Below are positions 25,688-34,835 of a stretch of 64,000 nt of DNA, in pieces (position 1 is the stretch's first letter; each line of letters opens with the position of its first letter). The translations under genes and the position numbers were made by a program. The notes beneath the pieces are model-generated. The model was not told the origin of the DNA. It worked only from the letters and a program-made list of their open reading frames with translations, and ran no database searches. The stretch lies in contig NZ_PPTT01000023.1 in NCBI RefSeq assembly GCF_003339815.1, positions 1-64,000 on the forward strand. Reading direction: 5' to 3'. Source of the stretch: Eggerthella sinensis (GTDB lineage: Bacteria; Actinomycetota; Coriobacteriia; Coriobacteriales; Eggerthellaceae).

Positions 25688-27172
25688 TCAGCACCCTCCA
25701 TCCACCAGATCCTCCATGCGCACACGGCACGTGCAGCAACGCTTCGCCAGTTCGCCGTCATGGGTGATGACCACGATGGCCCGTCCCTGCGCCGCTGCGC
25801 TCGACAGAGCATCGGCCACCACGGTCATCGAGCCGCCGTCCAATCCGCTGGTAGGCTCATCGAAGATGAGCACTGGCCGGTCGGAAAGCAAGCCGCACGC
25901 CACCATCAGGCGCAGCTTTTGACCGCCCGAGAGCGTGGCAGGATGGGCGTCCCGCAAAGGATAGAGTCCCAATCCCCGCACCACCATGCGGGCACGCTCG
26001 AGGAGCGCTTCGTCGTCGGTGCGCCCCAGCAGAACCTCGTCGGAAACGCTGCTGGTGAAGAACTGCTGCGCCGTGTCGTTGGAGCCGTACCATACGTGCG
26101 CGCGGCGCGCGCCCGGGCGCATCGTCGCGCCGCAGATGCGCACCGTGCCGGCATCGGGCCGCTCCAAACCGGCCAGCACCCGGGCAAGCGTGCTCTTGCC
26201 CGCTCCGTTGCGCCCCGTCAGAGCCGCTACCTGACCCGGCCAAACCGCAAGAGAGACGGCGCTCCACAGCGTAGAGCCGCCACGCGAGCACGTGAGCCCG
26301 CACGTCTCCAGAACGGGTTGCGACGGCCGACGCGTCGACGATCCCGCTTCCGCCGCACGAGCTTCGGAAGGCAATGGCAGGTCGGGAAGCGCAACGAACG
26401 TGGCCGAACGCAAGCCCAGCGCTGCACGCTCGTCCTCGCCCAGCGACTCCATCTGCGCAGCCGAACGCTGCCACAACACGCTCCCGTCGCGCACGTACAC
26501 GTAACGATCCGCGATACCGGCAAGCCAGGCCAAGCGATGCTCCGACACCAGCACCGCACGACCCTCGGCCTTCAGACGCGCCACGTGCCGAGCCAACAGC
26601 AGCGCGCCCTCTTCGTCGAGGTTGGCCGTGGGCTCGTCGCACACCACCACGGCCGGACGCGGAGCGCACGCCGACGCCACGGCCACGCGCTGCTTCTCGC
26701 CGCTCGACAACGCATCGAGCGGGCGCCCGCGAACGTCATCCAGCCCGAACGAGGAGATGGCTGCATCGGCGAGCGCCACCACCTCGCGATGGGCCAACCC
26801 GTAGTTCTCGCACCCGAACGCCACCTCGCCCGCCAAATCGGACGAGAAGAACTGGCTGGCCGGGTCCTGGAACACGCTTCCCACCATCCGGCCGCGCTCC
26901 CACAGGGGCACGGTTTCCGCATCGGCTCCCAAAAGACGGATCGTGCCGGTCAAGGTTCCCGGCCAGTATGCCGGAGCCAGGCCGTTCGCCACGCGCGTGA
27001 TCGTGGTCTTGCCGCTTCCCGAAGGGCCGGTCAGCACCACGCATTCCCCAGGAAGCACCCGCAGGCTCACCTGCGCGATGCCCGCGCCCTCCCCCTCCGC
27101 CGCGCCGTCCGAGGCATAGCGAAACGACACGTCCGCGAACTCTATCGCGGGCGCAGCCTGCTCCACGCTCAT
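25688..27172 (-). CDS. M3 ECF transporter ATPase, two fused nucleotide-binding domains
   Basis: 494 residues. Domain 1: GPSGSGKTTIT, signature LSSGEKQRVAVAS (Ser replaces the usual first Gly) and VVCDEPTANLD. Domain 2: GRNGAGKSTL, LSGGQKLRLMVA and LIFDEPTSGLD. The ATG at 27172 overlaps the T gene by four bases. It is the last gene of the M3 operon, whose order (ABC, ABC, S, T, A) is rotated relative to M1 and M4. Confidence 0.9.
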   Translation of the reverse strand: MSVEQAAPAIEFADVSFRYASDGAAEGEGAGIAQVSLRVLPGECVVLTGPSGSGKTTITRVANGLAPAYWPGTLTGTIRLLGADAETVPLWERGRMVGSVFQDPASQFFSSDLAGEVAFGCENYGLAHREVVALADAAISSFGLDDVRGRPLDALSSGEKQRVAVASACAPRPAVVVCDEPTANLDEEGALLLARHVARLKAEGRAVLVSEHRLAWLAGIADRYVYVRDGSVLWQRSAAQMESLGEDERAALGLRSATFVALPDLPLPSEARAAEAGSSTRRPSQPVLETCGLTCSRGGSTLWSAVSLAVWPGQVAALTGRNGAGKSTLARVLAGLERPDAGTVRICGATMRPGARRAHVWYGSNDTAQQFFTSSVSDEVLLGRTDDEALLERARMVVRGLGLYPLRDAHPATLSGGQKLRLMVACGLLSDRPVLIFDEPTSGLDGGSMTVVADALSSAAAQGRAIVVITHDGELAKRCCTCRVRMEDLVDGGC

Positions 27173-27876
27173 GCCACGGCCCTCCACGCAAGGAACGCAC
27201 CGGCACCCAGCAGCCAGAATGCCGCCCATGCGGCGTCGGCCGCGCCCATGCGGCGCTCATGGTAGCTGCTGCGAACGCCGGGGGCCTCCACTCCTCGAGC
27301 CACCGCGGACACCGCCAGCTGATCGGCCGTCTGCAAGCAGCGCAGCAGCAGCGGCACGGCCACGTACTCGGCAGCGCGCACCGGATGCATCGCCACCGCA
27401 CGCGGCGTCGCCAGCCCCCGATTGCGCATCGACTGCACCGTCGCCCGCACGGCGGCGCGCATGGTGGGAAAGAAGCGAAACACCACCAGCACCCCCAGCA
27501 GTACCGGGCGCGGCGCGCGCATGCGCGACAAAAACGCCGACAGCTCCCCCGGAGGAGTCGTCACCACATCGCCCGCAACCAGGAACACCGGCGAGAGGTT
27601 CCAGAACATGAGCACGTAGAACTCCGAGAACAGCACCATGCGCAGGCCCGCGAACCTGATCAACGCAAGCAAGCACCCGAGCACGGCGACGAGCACGACC
27701 CCTCCCGCAAGAAGGCGCCAACGTCGCTGCGCCGCAAGGTAGGCCAGCGCCGCACACGACAGAAGGCCCGACGCACCGGGCTCCGCCGCCACGATCGATC
27801 CCGTCAACGCGCAGGCGAACGCGAGCAGCTTCACCGGCACCGCAACCGGACGCGGCGCACCGGAATCTGCGCGCAC
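27169..27876 (-). CDS. M3 EcfT-like transmembrane coupling protein
   Basis: 235 residues starting with a GTG whose first base is the last base of the S-gene stop (TAGTG), with GGGAG upstream. Five or six helices; coupling arginines in SMRNRGLATPRA and VARGVEAPGV. The N-terminus is shorter than in the other T proteins and lacks their HPDPRTK-type motif. The longer frame upstream of this point is a shadow. Confidence 0.82.
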   Translation of the reverse strand: MRADSGAPRPVAVPVKLLAFACALTGSIVAAEPGASGLLSCAALAYLAAQRRWRLLAGGVVLVAVLGCLLALIRFAGLRMVLFSEFYVLMFWNLSPVFLVAGDVVTTPPGELSAFLSRMRAPRPVLLGVLVVFRFFPTMRAAVRATVQSMRNRGLATPRAVAMHPVRAAEYVAVPLLLRCLQTADQLAVSAVARGVEAPGVRSSYHERRMGAADAAWAAFWLLGAGAFLAWRAVA

Positions 27877-28529
27877 TACAGCACTCCCGCCTTCTTGAAG
27901 TGCTTGCCCATGAGCCTGGTGCCCGCCAACGCCCCCGCCAACCCGCAAACCGTGGTGAACACGACGATGAGCGCAACCCATCCGGGCTCGGTGAAATAGC
28001 TCACGTAGGCATCGATGTAGCTCTGCTCCATGCCGCTTGCCACGGCGAACGAATAGTACGCATCCCAGAAGAACCACATCGGCAGCAGGTTCGTGCCGTT
28101 GTACAGCAGACTGGCCACCGTCCACGAAGCCGTCAGGCGCGCCGGCCGCTCGTAGGAACCCCGCTTCCACAGTATCGCCTCGCATACCAGACCCACGCCG
28201 ACGAACCACGGCAGCAAAAACCAGGTGCCCATGAGCAAGTACACCGCGCCGAGCAGCGTCATGTACGCAAGCGTGACGCCTCGTTTGCGCACGCGGCTCG
28301 CCATAAGCACGTATATCGGCCCGCACAGAAGCATGGTGATGCCCACCGATAAGACCATGCTCGCGAACTCGTTCGCCATGCACACCATGCTCACCGCCAC
28401 CTGCACGACCACGAGCAGCACCGACAGCAGCACCGTTGTCACGACGTCGCGCACCGTCCATCCCGTCCGCTTGGACGCGCCCGCCGCATCCGTCTCCATC
28501 GACGCTCCCAACCGCGCTTCCTTCTGCAT
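27876..28529 (-). CDS. M3 ECF S component, MptD/Trep_Strep family
   Basis: 217 residues, six helices, N-terminal WTVRDVVTTVLLSVLLVVV and C-terminal TRLMGKHFKKAGVL as in its paralogs. AAAGGAG precedes the ATG at 28529. It follows the ABC pair by 39 bases and is co-directional, so it is read from the TetR/metal-box promoter near 32200. Confidence 0.87.
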   Translation of the reverse strand: MQKEARLGASMETDAAGASKRTGWTVRDVVTTVLLSVLLVVVQVAVSMVCMANEFASMVLSVGITMLLCGPIYVLMASRVRKRGVTLAYMTLLGAVYLLMGTWFLLPWFVGVGLVCEAILWKRGSYERPARLTASWTVASLLYNGTNLLPMWFFWDAYYSFAVASGMEQSYIDAYVSYFTEPGWVALIVVFTTVCGLAGALAGTRLMGKHFKKAGVL

Positions 28530-28568
28530 ACGCGTCTCCTTTCGGTTCAGGGGAATTCCAAAAGCTTC

Positions 28569-30338
28569 TCATGCGCCCGTCGGCACTGCGGCGGACGACG
28601 ACTTGCCGCCCAGTTTCCAACCGATGGCTCGCTCGCGCATGCCCACGAAGTCGGCGTAGATGCCTTCTTGCGCCATCAGCTGGTCATGCGTACCGCGCTG
28701 CACGATACGGCCGGCATCCAGCACGACGATCTGGTCGGCGTCCGTCACGGTTTTCAGCCGATGCGCAATCATGATCACCGTTTTATCGTGCGTGAGCGCC
28801 TCGACGGCCCGCTGCAGATCGCGCTCGTTCTCCGGATCGACGTTGGCCGTCGCCTCGTCCAAAATGACGATGGGCGCGTCTTTCAGGATGGCGCGCGCGA
28901 TGCTGATGCGCTGGCGCTCGCCACCCGAAACGGCGGCGCCGCCCTCCCCCAAACGCGTCGCATAGCCCTGAGGCAAGCTCTCGATGAACTCGTGGCAGCA
29001 GGCGCGCTTCGCCGCTTTCACCACGTCCTCGTGCGAAGCGTCCGGACGACCGAATTTGATATTGTTTTCGATGGTATCGTCGAACAGGTACACGCCCTGA
29101 AACACCATGGAGAATCGCGCCAGCAAATCATCCATCTTCCAGTCGCGCACATCCACCCCGCCCAGCGTGATGCGCCCTTCGCCCACGTCCCAAAACCGCG
29201 CCAGCAGCCGGACGAGCGTGGTCTTGCCCGAACCCGACGGGCCCACGATGGCGCACGTGGTGCGCTCGGGGATGACCAGGCTCACGTTGTCGATGACGGT
29301 GCGGCCTTCATAGCCGAACGACACGTTCTCCACCTCGATGTCCAGGTTTTCGGAGCTGCTCACCCCGGCCCCTTCGGGCATCGACGGCGTGGCCACCATG
29401 TCGTTCACCTTGTCCATGCACAGATCTATCTGGCGCAGCAGGCTTGCGAACATGCCCGAGGCTTCCAACTTGCCGTACACCATGAACGATGCCGCGATGG
29501 CCACCAGGCACACGCCCGCGTCCATCGTACCCGCCAACCAGCACCACACCGACACGAGGCACAGGGCTACGCTCGACGTTTTCGTGACGATGGTCTGCAG
29601 AACCCCGAACATGAGAAAGCGCAGCTCCATGGTCACGTTCATGCGCTCGCATCGCGCTATGGCATCGTCCAGCTTTCGCTCGGCCTTGCCCACAAGCGAG
29701 AACGCACGCACCACGCTCATGCCCTGGATATATTCCAATACGGCGCCCACGATTGCGCGCTGAGCCTCGACGCGCCGGCCGGATATATCCCGCGCCGCAC
29801 GTTGCATCCAGGCGTTCACCAGCAAGAACACCGCGATGGTGACCACAACCACCAACCCCAGCCGCCAGTCGAACGCAAGCAGCATGAGCGCCATGAAACC
29901 CGAGAACACGAACCCCGAGATGACGTTCGTGTACACCTGGCCGCCCGCGTTCTGCACGTCGTCCAACGTGTTGGTCATGGTGCTGGAAATGGCTCCCAGA
30001 CGATGCTCGTTGAAGTAGCCCATGGGCAGATAGCGCATCTTATCGCCTATCTGGGTACGCTTCTCGCCGGTCATGGAGAAATTGCCCCGGCAGAAGTTCT
30101 CGCTTTTGAAATGCGAGGTGACGAAGCACCCGACGATGCTGCCCACCATGATCGCGAGCGCCGTCCACATGGTGGCCGCCGACAACGTGCCCTCCGCAAG
30201 GGCGAACAGGACCACGGCGAATGCCATCATCTGCCACGCTTCGAAGAACGAGTTCAGCACCGAGAACGCCATGCCGCGCTTCAGAAGACCCGCATAGCTG
30301 CCTCCGAACGCAAAATACTTTTTGAACGTTGCGAACAT
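28569..30338 (-). CDS. M3 ABC half-transporter 2 (exporter fold)
   Basis: 589 residues: six membrane helices, Walker A GPSGSGKTTL (about 368), signature [16 protein letters not shown] (about 471), [16 protein letters not shown] and H-loop IAHRLK. AAAGGAGG stands upstream of the ATG at 30338, 13 bases after its partner gene ends. It shares the VDPENE D-loop with the second partners of M4 and M5, so the two pair members descend as separate lineages. Confidence 0.9.
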   Translation of the reverse strand: MFATFKKYFAFGGSYAGLLKRGMAFSVLNSFFEAWQMMAFAVVLFALAEGTLSAATMWTALAIMVGSIVGCFVTSHFKSENFCRGNFSMTGEKRTQIGDKMRYLPMGYFNEHRLGAISSTMTNTLDDVQNAGGQVYTNVISGFVFSGFMALMLLAFDWRLGLVVVVTIAVFLLVNAWMQRAARDISGRRVEAQRAIVGAVLEYIQGMSVVRAFSLVGKAERKLDDAIARCERMNVTMELRFLMFGVLQTIVTKTSSVALCLVSVWCWLAGTMDAGVCLVAIAASFMVYGKLEASGMFASLLRQIDLCMDKVNDMVATPSMPEGAGVSSSENLDIEVENVSFGYEGRTVIDNVSLVIPERTTCAIVGPSGSGKTTLVRLLARFWDVGEGRITLGGVDVRDWKMDDLLARFSMVFQGVYLFDDTIENNIKFGRPDASHEDVVKAAKRACCHEFIESLPQGYATRLGEGGAAVSGGERQRISIARAILKDAPIVILDEATANVDPENERDLQRAVEALTHDKTVIMIAHRLKTVTDADQIVVLDAGRIVQRGTHDQLMAQEGIYADFVGMRERAIGWKLGGKSSSAAVPTGA

Positions 30339-30351
30339 CCGAACCTCCTTT

Positions 30352-32157
30352 CTAGGCCGCATCCTTGGATTCCATATGGGCGCGATACATGTCGGCATAC
30401 AGCGGGCACGCCGCCATAAGCTCGTCGTGCGTGCCCTCGGCCTCGATGCGGCCGTCCCGCACGACGACGATCTTGTCGGCATCGACGACCGTCGACAGCC
30501 TATGCGCCACCACCACCAGCGTTTTGCCTGCGACAAGCCGGCCTACGGCCTGCTCGATAACCGCTTCGTTTTCAGGATCGGTGTAGGCCGTCGCCTCGTC
30601 CAGCATGACGATGGGCGCGTCTTTCATCATGGCGCGCGCGATGGCAATACGCTGACGCTCGCCCCCCGAAAGGTGCCCGCCGCTGCCTCCCACCACCGTC
30701 TGGTACCCGTGCTCCAAGCCCTCGATGAACGCATGGCAGCCCGATGCCTTCGCGCAGGCGACCACTTCCTCGTCGGTGGCGGCGGGACGGCCCATGCGTA
30801 TGTTGTCCATCACCGTCTCATCGAACAGGTAGTTGTCCTGCTCGACGTACGAAATGCACGCCGCCAGCTGAGCGGCTTCCAAATCGTTCACCGACACGCC
30901 GCCTATCTTCACGGCGCCCCCATCGACATCCCAGAATCCGGCCACCAGGCGGGCGAGCGTCGACTTGCCCGACCCGCTCGGGCCCACGAGCGCCGTCACC
31001 TGGCCCGGTTCGATAGTCAGGTTCACGCCGTGGATCACCTCTTCGCGCCCGTAGGAGAAGCGCACGTCCTCAAGCTCGATGCGTTTGCCGTCAAGCACGG
31101 CCGATCGATCAGCGCGGCGCTGCTCGGGCACGTCGAGCACCGAGGATATCTGCTCGACCACGGTACCGATCTGCGCGAGCGTGTCGATGAAGTTCATAGC
31201 GGCGTACAAGGGAGGAAACAGGGAAAGCGACAGCACCGCCACCATCACGAACGTCGCCGGCGCAAGCGTGCCCTGCATGACGAACATGCAGCCCACCGGC
31301 AGCACGGTGACCAGCGTTGCCGGCCAAATGGCCAATCCCAAGTCTTGGAACACCTGGACATGGTGCATCCAGTCGATGAACGAGTGCGCGTAGCGATGCA
31401 CCGCCTGGGAGAACTTGTCGTACGAACTCGCCGAGCGGCCGAACGCCTTTATCACCTCGATGCCGCCCACGTACTCCACCGAAGCGGCGCTCATGGCCTC
31501 GCCGGCGCTCACCGTCTTCTCGTACCACGACCGATAGTCCTTCATCATGCCCATGTACGCCAAAAACCCGATAGGCAACGTTATCAGGGCCACAAGGGCC
31601 ATGCGCCAATCCAGCGCGAACATATACGCCACCACGGCGAGGGGGACCAGCAGATTCGACGTCATTTCGGGCAACACGTGCGCAAGCGTCGTTTCGATGC
31701 TGTCCACCTTTTCCACCATGATGTTCTTCAACGCGCCCGACGGCTTGTCCAGCACGTACCCCAAAGGCACGCGCGTCAGTTTGGCGGCCATGCGTCGGCG
31801 GATCATCGAGATGGTGGAGAACGCCGACACGTGCGACACGGCCGTCGATGCGTAGTGAAATACCAGATACAGCCCATAGCCGCCGGCAGCCACACCGCAC
31901 CAGCCCACGTAGTACGCGAAATCGCGCACGCCTTCCAATACGCCCACGATCATCTGCCCCGCTGCGTAATACGGAACGATGCTGCCGGCCACGCCCACCA
32001 CGGCCAAGGCCACCGACAGGGCGAATCGCACGCGGTTCGCCCTGCCCGCCCACTCCAGCAGCAGCGCCACCGGACTTGCCGGCACGCCTCTCGCATCCGT
32101 TTCGGCGTCCGAGATATTCGGGACACCGTCGGCCATCGCCGCGCTTCCTCCATTCAT
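30352..32157 (-). CDS. M3 ABC half-transporter 1 (exporter fold)
   Basis: 601 residues: membrane domain, Walker A GPSGSGKSTL (about 392), signature LSGGERQRIAIARAMM (about 499), IVMLDEATAYTDPENE and H-loop VAHRLS. The ATG at 32157 has GAGAGGA six bases upstream. A TTG at 32184 falls within the metal box and is rejected. First gene of the M3 operon, controlled by a promoter carrying both a TetR operator and a metal box. Confidence 0.9.
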   Translation of the reverse strand: MNGGSAAMADGVPNISDAETDARGVPASPVALLLEWAGRANRVRFALSVALAVVGVAGSIVPYYAAGQMIVGVLEGVRDFAYYVGWCGVAAGGYGLYLVFHYASTAVSHVSAFSTISMIRRRMAAKLTRVPLGYVLDKPSGALKNIMVEKVDSIETTLAHVLPEMTSNLLVPLAVVAYMFALDWRMALVALITLPIGFLAYMGMMKDYRSWYEKTVSAGEAMSAASVEYVGGIEVIKAFGRSASSYDKFSQAVHRYAHSFIDWMHHVQVFQDLGLAIWPATLVTVLPVGCMFVMQGTLAPATFVMVAVLSLSLFPPLYAAMNFIDTLAQIGTVVEQISSVLDVPEQRRADRSAVLDGKRIELEDVRFSYGREEVIHGVNLTIEPGQVTALVGPSGSGKSTLARLVAGFWDVDGGAVKIGGVSVNDLEAAQLAACISYVEQDNYLFDETVMDNIRMGRPAATDEEVVACAKASGCHAFIEGLEHGYQTVVGGSGGHLSGGERQRIAIARAMMKDAPIVMLDEATAYTDPENEAVIEQAVGRLVAGKTLVVVAHRLSTVVDADKIVVVRDGRIEAEGTHDELMAACPLYADMYRAHMESKDAA

Positions 32158-32175
32158 ACGCTGTCCTCTCAAAAA

Positions 32176-32193
32176 GTTATCCAATGCTTACTT
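32176..32193. promoter_or_regulatory. Metal-box copy, M3 promoter
   Basis: GTTATCCAATGCTTACTT, directly downstream of the M3 -10 element and 19 bases before the first start codon. It is a weaker match on the right arm than most copies. Confidence 0.6.
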
Positions 32194-32196
32194 TGG

Positions 32197-32225
32197 AGTA
32201 TAACACTGTTATATCTTTCATTGAA
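32197..32225 (-). promoter_or_regulatory. M3 promoter
   Basis: Read on the minus strand: TTCAAT (32225-32220), a 17-base spacer and TATACT (32202-32197). The TetR operator occupies part of the spacer and the -10. Confidence 0.7.
32199..32213. promoter_or_regulatory. TetR operator of M3
   Basis: The perfect inverted repeat TATAACA-C-TGTTATA overlaps the -10 of the M3 operon. The convergently placed neighbour in the same direction is a TetR gene, the obvious ligand-responsive repressor. Confidence 0.75.
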
Positions 32226-32239
32226 GATGCTTTCCGGAT

Positions 32240-32275
32240 AAAAAACGCCCGCCGGCTCACTCGCCAGCGGGCGTT
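32240..32275 (-). terminator. Rho-independent terminator of the tetR gene
   Basis: On the minus strand AACGCCCGC (32267-32275, plus-strand complement) pairs with GCGGGCGTT (32244-32252), followed by six T. It lies between the tetR stop and the M3 promoter and insulates the two units. Confidence 0.85.
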
Positions 32276-32301
32276 CGCACCCCTGCGCCTCTCGAGATCG
32301 T

Positions 32302-32961
32302 CTACCGCTCGCTCGCGCGGCCGACCTCCGGATTCATGAGCTCCTCGTAGCCGGCGCGGAAGAACCGTTCAAGATCGTCGGCGAACGCATGCGCCTCCTC
32401 GCGGGGGACGCCCCGCAGCAACGGCTCGAAGTAGCCGTGCAGGAACATGCTTGCCACGATGCGCGCCATGCGCGGCTCGACGTCGTTCACGGCAACGCCC
32501 CGTTCGCGCATCTCGCGCACGTAGCGAAACGTGCTGTCCACCTCTACGTCGACGAAGGCGTCCAGATACCGCTCCCACGACGTGCCCGCCGACTTGGAGA
32601 GCACGAGCACGAAAACGTCGCGATGGTCGTACACGAAGTCGAGCAGCCCGCTGATCTCGTCGTGTTCGTAGTCCTGCATGCGTTCGAACGTCTGGTCTTC
32701 GGGGGGAAGCTGGTAGAATTCCTCCTGCATCCGCCGGTACCGGCGATACAGCTCGTCGGCCGCGGGCGACACAACGGCGTCGAACAGCGCCTCCTTGCCT
32801 GCGAAATAGCCGTAGATCGCGCCGGTCGTCATCTGCGCCGCCGACGCGATCGTTCTCAGGGACGCGCCCGAGAAGCCCTTCTCCAAGAACTCCTTCGTCG
32901 CGCACGCGACGATGCGCTCGCGCGAGGCCGATTCGCCCGCTTCGTCTCTCGCGCCGACCAT
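32302..32961 (-). CDS. M3 TetR-family regulator
   Basis: 219 residues. The N-terminal DNA-binding domain reads ERIVACATKEFLEKGFSGAS, then LRTIASAAQMTTGAIYGYFA. The larger C-terminal ligand domain is mainly helical and of unknown ligand. It is upstream of and co-directional with M3, with a terminator between. It takes the place of the AraC protein of the other modules, which implies repression rather than activation by default. Confidence 0.92.
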   Translation of the reverse strand: MVGARDEAGESASRERIVACATKEFLEKGFSGASLRTIASAAQMTTGAIYGYFAGKEALFDAVVSPAADELYRRYRRMQEEFYQLPPEDQTFERMQDYEHDEISGLLDFVYDHRDVFVLVLSKSAGTSWERYLDAFVDVEVDSTFRYVREMRERGVAVNDVEPRMARIVASMFLHGYFEPLLRGVPREEAHAFADDLERFFRAGYEELMNPEVGRASER

Positions 32962-33070
32962 GTCGCCACCCCCGTCTTCGCCGTCCGCACGCTCATTTGG
33001 ATTCTGCGACTATGATACCGCATCCGTTTGGCTTGCCGACGTGCAGCTCGCGTCCCAGCTCCCCCGCCGC

Positions 33071-34834
33071 CTACCGCTGGAGATTCGCCGCTCCCGCAAG
33101 CCGCCACCCGGCCGCCTCGCGGCGCAGGGTGATGAAGTCGCGGTAGAGCCCCGCTTCGGCCACGAGCTGCGCATGCGTGCCGCGCTGCACGATGCGGCCG
33201 GCGTCCACCACGAGAATCTGGTCGGCCGCCGTCACCGTGTTCAGACGGTGCGCGATGGAAACGAGGGTCTTGCCCCGGGTCAGCTCATCGATGGCGGCGA
33301 TCAGCTCGTGCTCGTTCTCCGGATCGACCGAGCTCGTAGCCTCGTCCAAGATGACGATGGGCGCATCCTTCATGATGGCGCGGGCGATGGAAATGCGCTG
33401 CCGCTCGCCGCCGGACAAGCTTGCGCCGCCCTCCTCGAGCACGGTGGCGTAGCCCTCGGGCATCTGCTCGATGAAGTCGTGGCAGCGGGCGCGCCGCGCG
33501 GCGGCCACCACCTGGTCGTGCGTGGCGTCGGGGCAGCCGAACTTGATGTTGTTCTCCACCGTGTCGTTGAACAGGTACACGTTCTGGAACACCATGGACA
33601 CGTGCTCGAGCAGGCTCTCCGCCGTCCCCGCGCGCACGTCCGCGCCGCCCAGGCGCACCGCGCCGGCGTCCACGTCCCAGAAGCGCGCCATGAGGTTCAC
33701 GAGCGTCGTCTTGCCCGAACCCGACGGCCCTACGATGGCGCAGCTCGAGCCGGCCGGAATGCGCAGCGACACGTCGTTGATGATGCGTCGACCGGAGTCG
33801 TAGCCGAAGCTCACGCCGTCGAGGGCGATCTCGAAACCGACCGGCCTCAGCGGCACGTCGACGCTGTCCTGCCGCGGGATGGCGCACACCTCGTCCACGC
33901 GGTCGAGCTCGCCTTCGATCTTCTTCGTGAGGAAGGCCGCATCGTTGGCATGGATGAGCTCGCCGTATATCATGAACGCGGCCACGAGCAGCGTGAGCGC
34001 CCACGACAACGGCAGCGTCCCGTTCAGGTACAGCGCGCACGCGGCGAACAGCGCCGCGCAGCTGGCCAGGTTGAACACGAGCGCGTACAGCTTGAGCACG
34101 CCCTGCGCCGCCGCCTCCTGCGCGTAGTCGGCCGCGCGCTTCTGCTCGAAAGACGCCTTCGCGGCCGCCAGCGCCTCGTCGGGCGTGGCGAACGTACGCA
34201 GCACCGCCATGCCGCGCGCGTACTCCACCACCTTGTCGCACATGGCCTCCTGCGCCGCCGCCACCTCGCGCGTCACGGCGGTGGCCCGACGCCGCAGCAC
34301 GCGCAGCACGAACAGGCCCGCGGCGATGCCGACGAACGTGATGACCGCGATGGGCCATGCCGCCGCCAGGAAGAACAGGCCCATGATGACCGCCATGGCC
34401 ACGCCGCCCGACAGCCCCGTCAAGCAGATGGTCATGAACTCCTCGAGCTGATGCACCGTCGTGGTGAGCGTCGTGGCGATGGCCGACAGGCGCTGCTCCG
34501 AGAAGTAGCCCATGGGCGCGGCTTTCAGGCGATCGCCCACCCGCAGACGCAGGTCGCGGAAGATGTGGAAGCCTTCCGCGTCCATCTTGATGTCCACGAG
34601 GTACTGGAACGCGAACTGCCCGGCCACGCTCACCAGCAGGATGCCGAGGCACTGCAGCGCCACCGTCGCATCGAGGTGGTCGCGATGCTCGAGCGCCCAG
34701 AACACGGCGCCCAGCATGCCGGCCATGAAGAACGCCTTCAAGATATTGCACACCATGCCCCACATCAGGCTCGTACGGCTTGCCGGCGAGAAGCTTCCCG
34801 CCAGGTCGAGCACCCGTTTGATCAATGCGAACAT
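33071..34834 (-). CDS. M4 ABC half-transporter 2 (exporter fold)
   Basis: 587 residues: six helices, Walker A GPSGSGKTTL (about 371), signature [16 protein letters not shown] (about 476), IVILDEATSSVDPENE and H-loop IAHRLN. The ATG at 34834 has AAGGAGG ten bases upstream, and the stop of its partner lies within that spacer. Last gene of the M4 operon. Confidence 0.9.
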   Translation of the reverse strand: MFALIKRVLDLAGSFSPASRTSLMWGMVCNILKAFFMAGMLGAVFWALEHRDHLDATVALQCLGILLVSVAGQFAFQYLVDIKMDAEGFHIFRDLRLRVGDRLKAAPMGYFSEQRLSAIATTLTTTVHQLEEFMTICLTGLSGGVAMAVIMGLFFLAAAWPIAVITFVGIAAGLFVLRVLRRRATAVTREVAAAQEAMCDKVVEYARGMAVLRTFATPDEALAAAKASFEQKRAADYAQEAAAQGVLKLYALVFNLASCAALFAACALYLNGTLPLSWALTLLVAAFMIYGELIHANDAAFLTKKIEGELDRVDEVCAIPRQDSVDVPLRPVGFEIALDGVSFGYDSGRRIINDVSLRIPAGSSCAIVGPSGSGKTTLVNLMARFWDVDAGAVRLGGADVRAGTAESLLEHVSMVFQNVYLFNDTVENNIKFGCPDATHDQVVAAARRARCHDFIEQMPEGYATVLEEGGASLSGGERQRISIARAIMKDAPIVILDEATSSVDPENEHELIAAIDELTRGKTLVSIAHRLNTVTAADQILVVDAGRIVQRGTHAQLVAEAGLYRDFITLRREAAGWRLAGAANLQR

Positions 34835-34835
34835 G

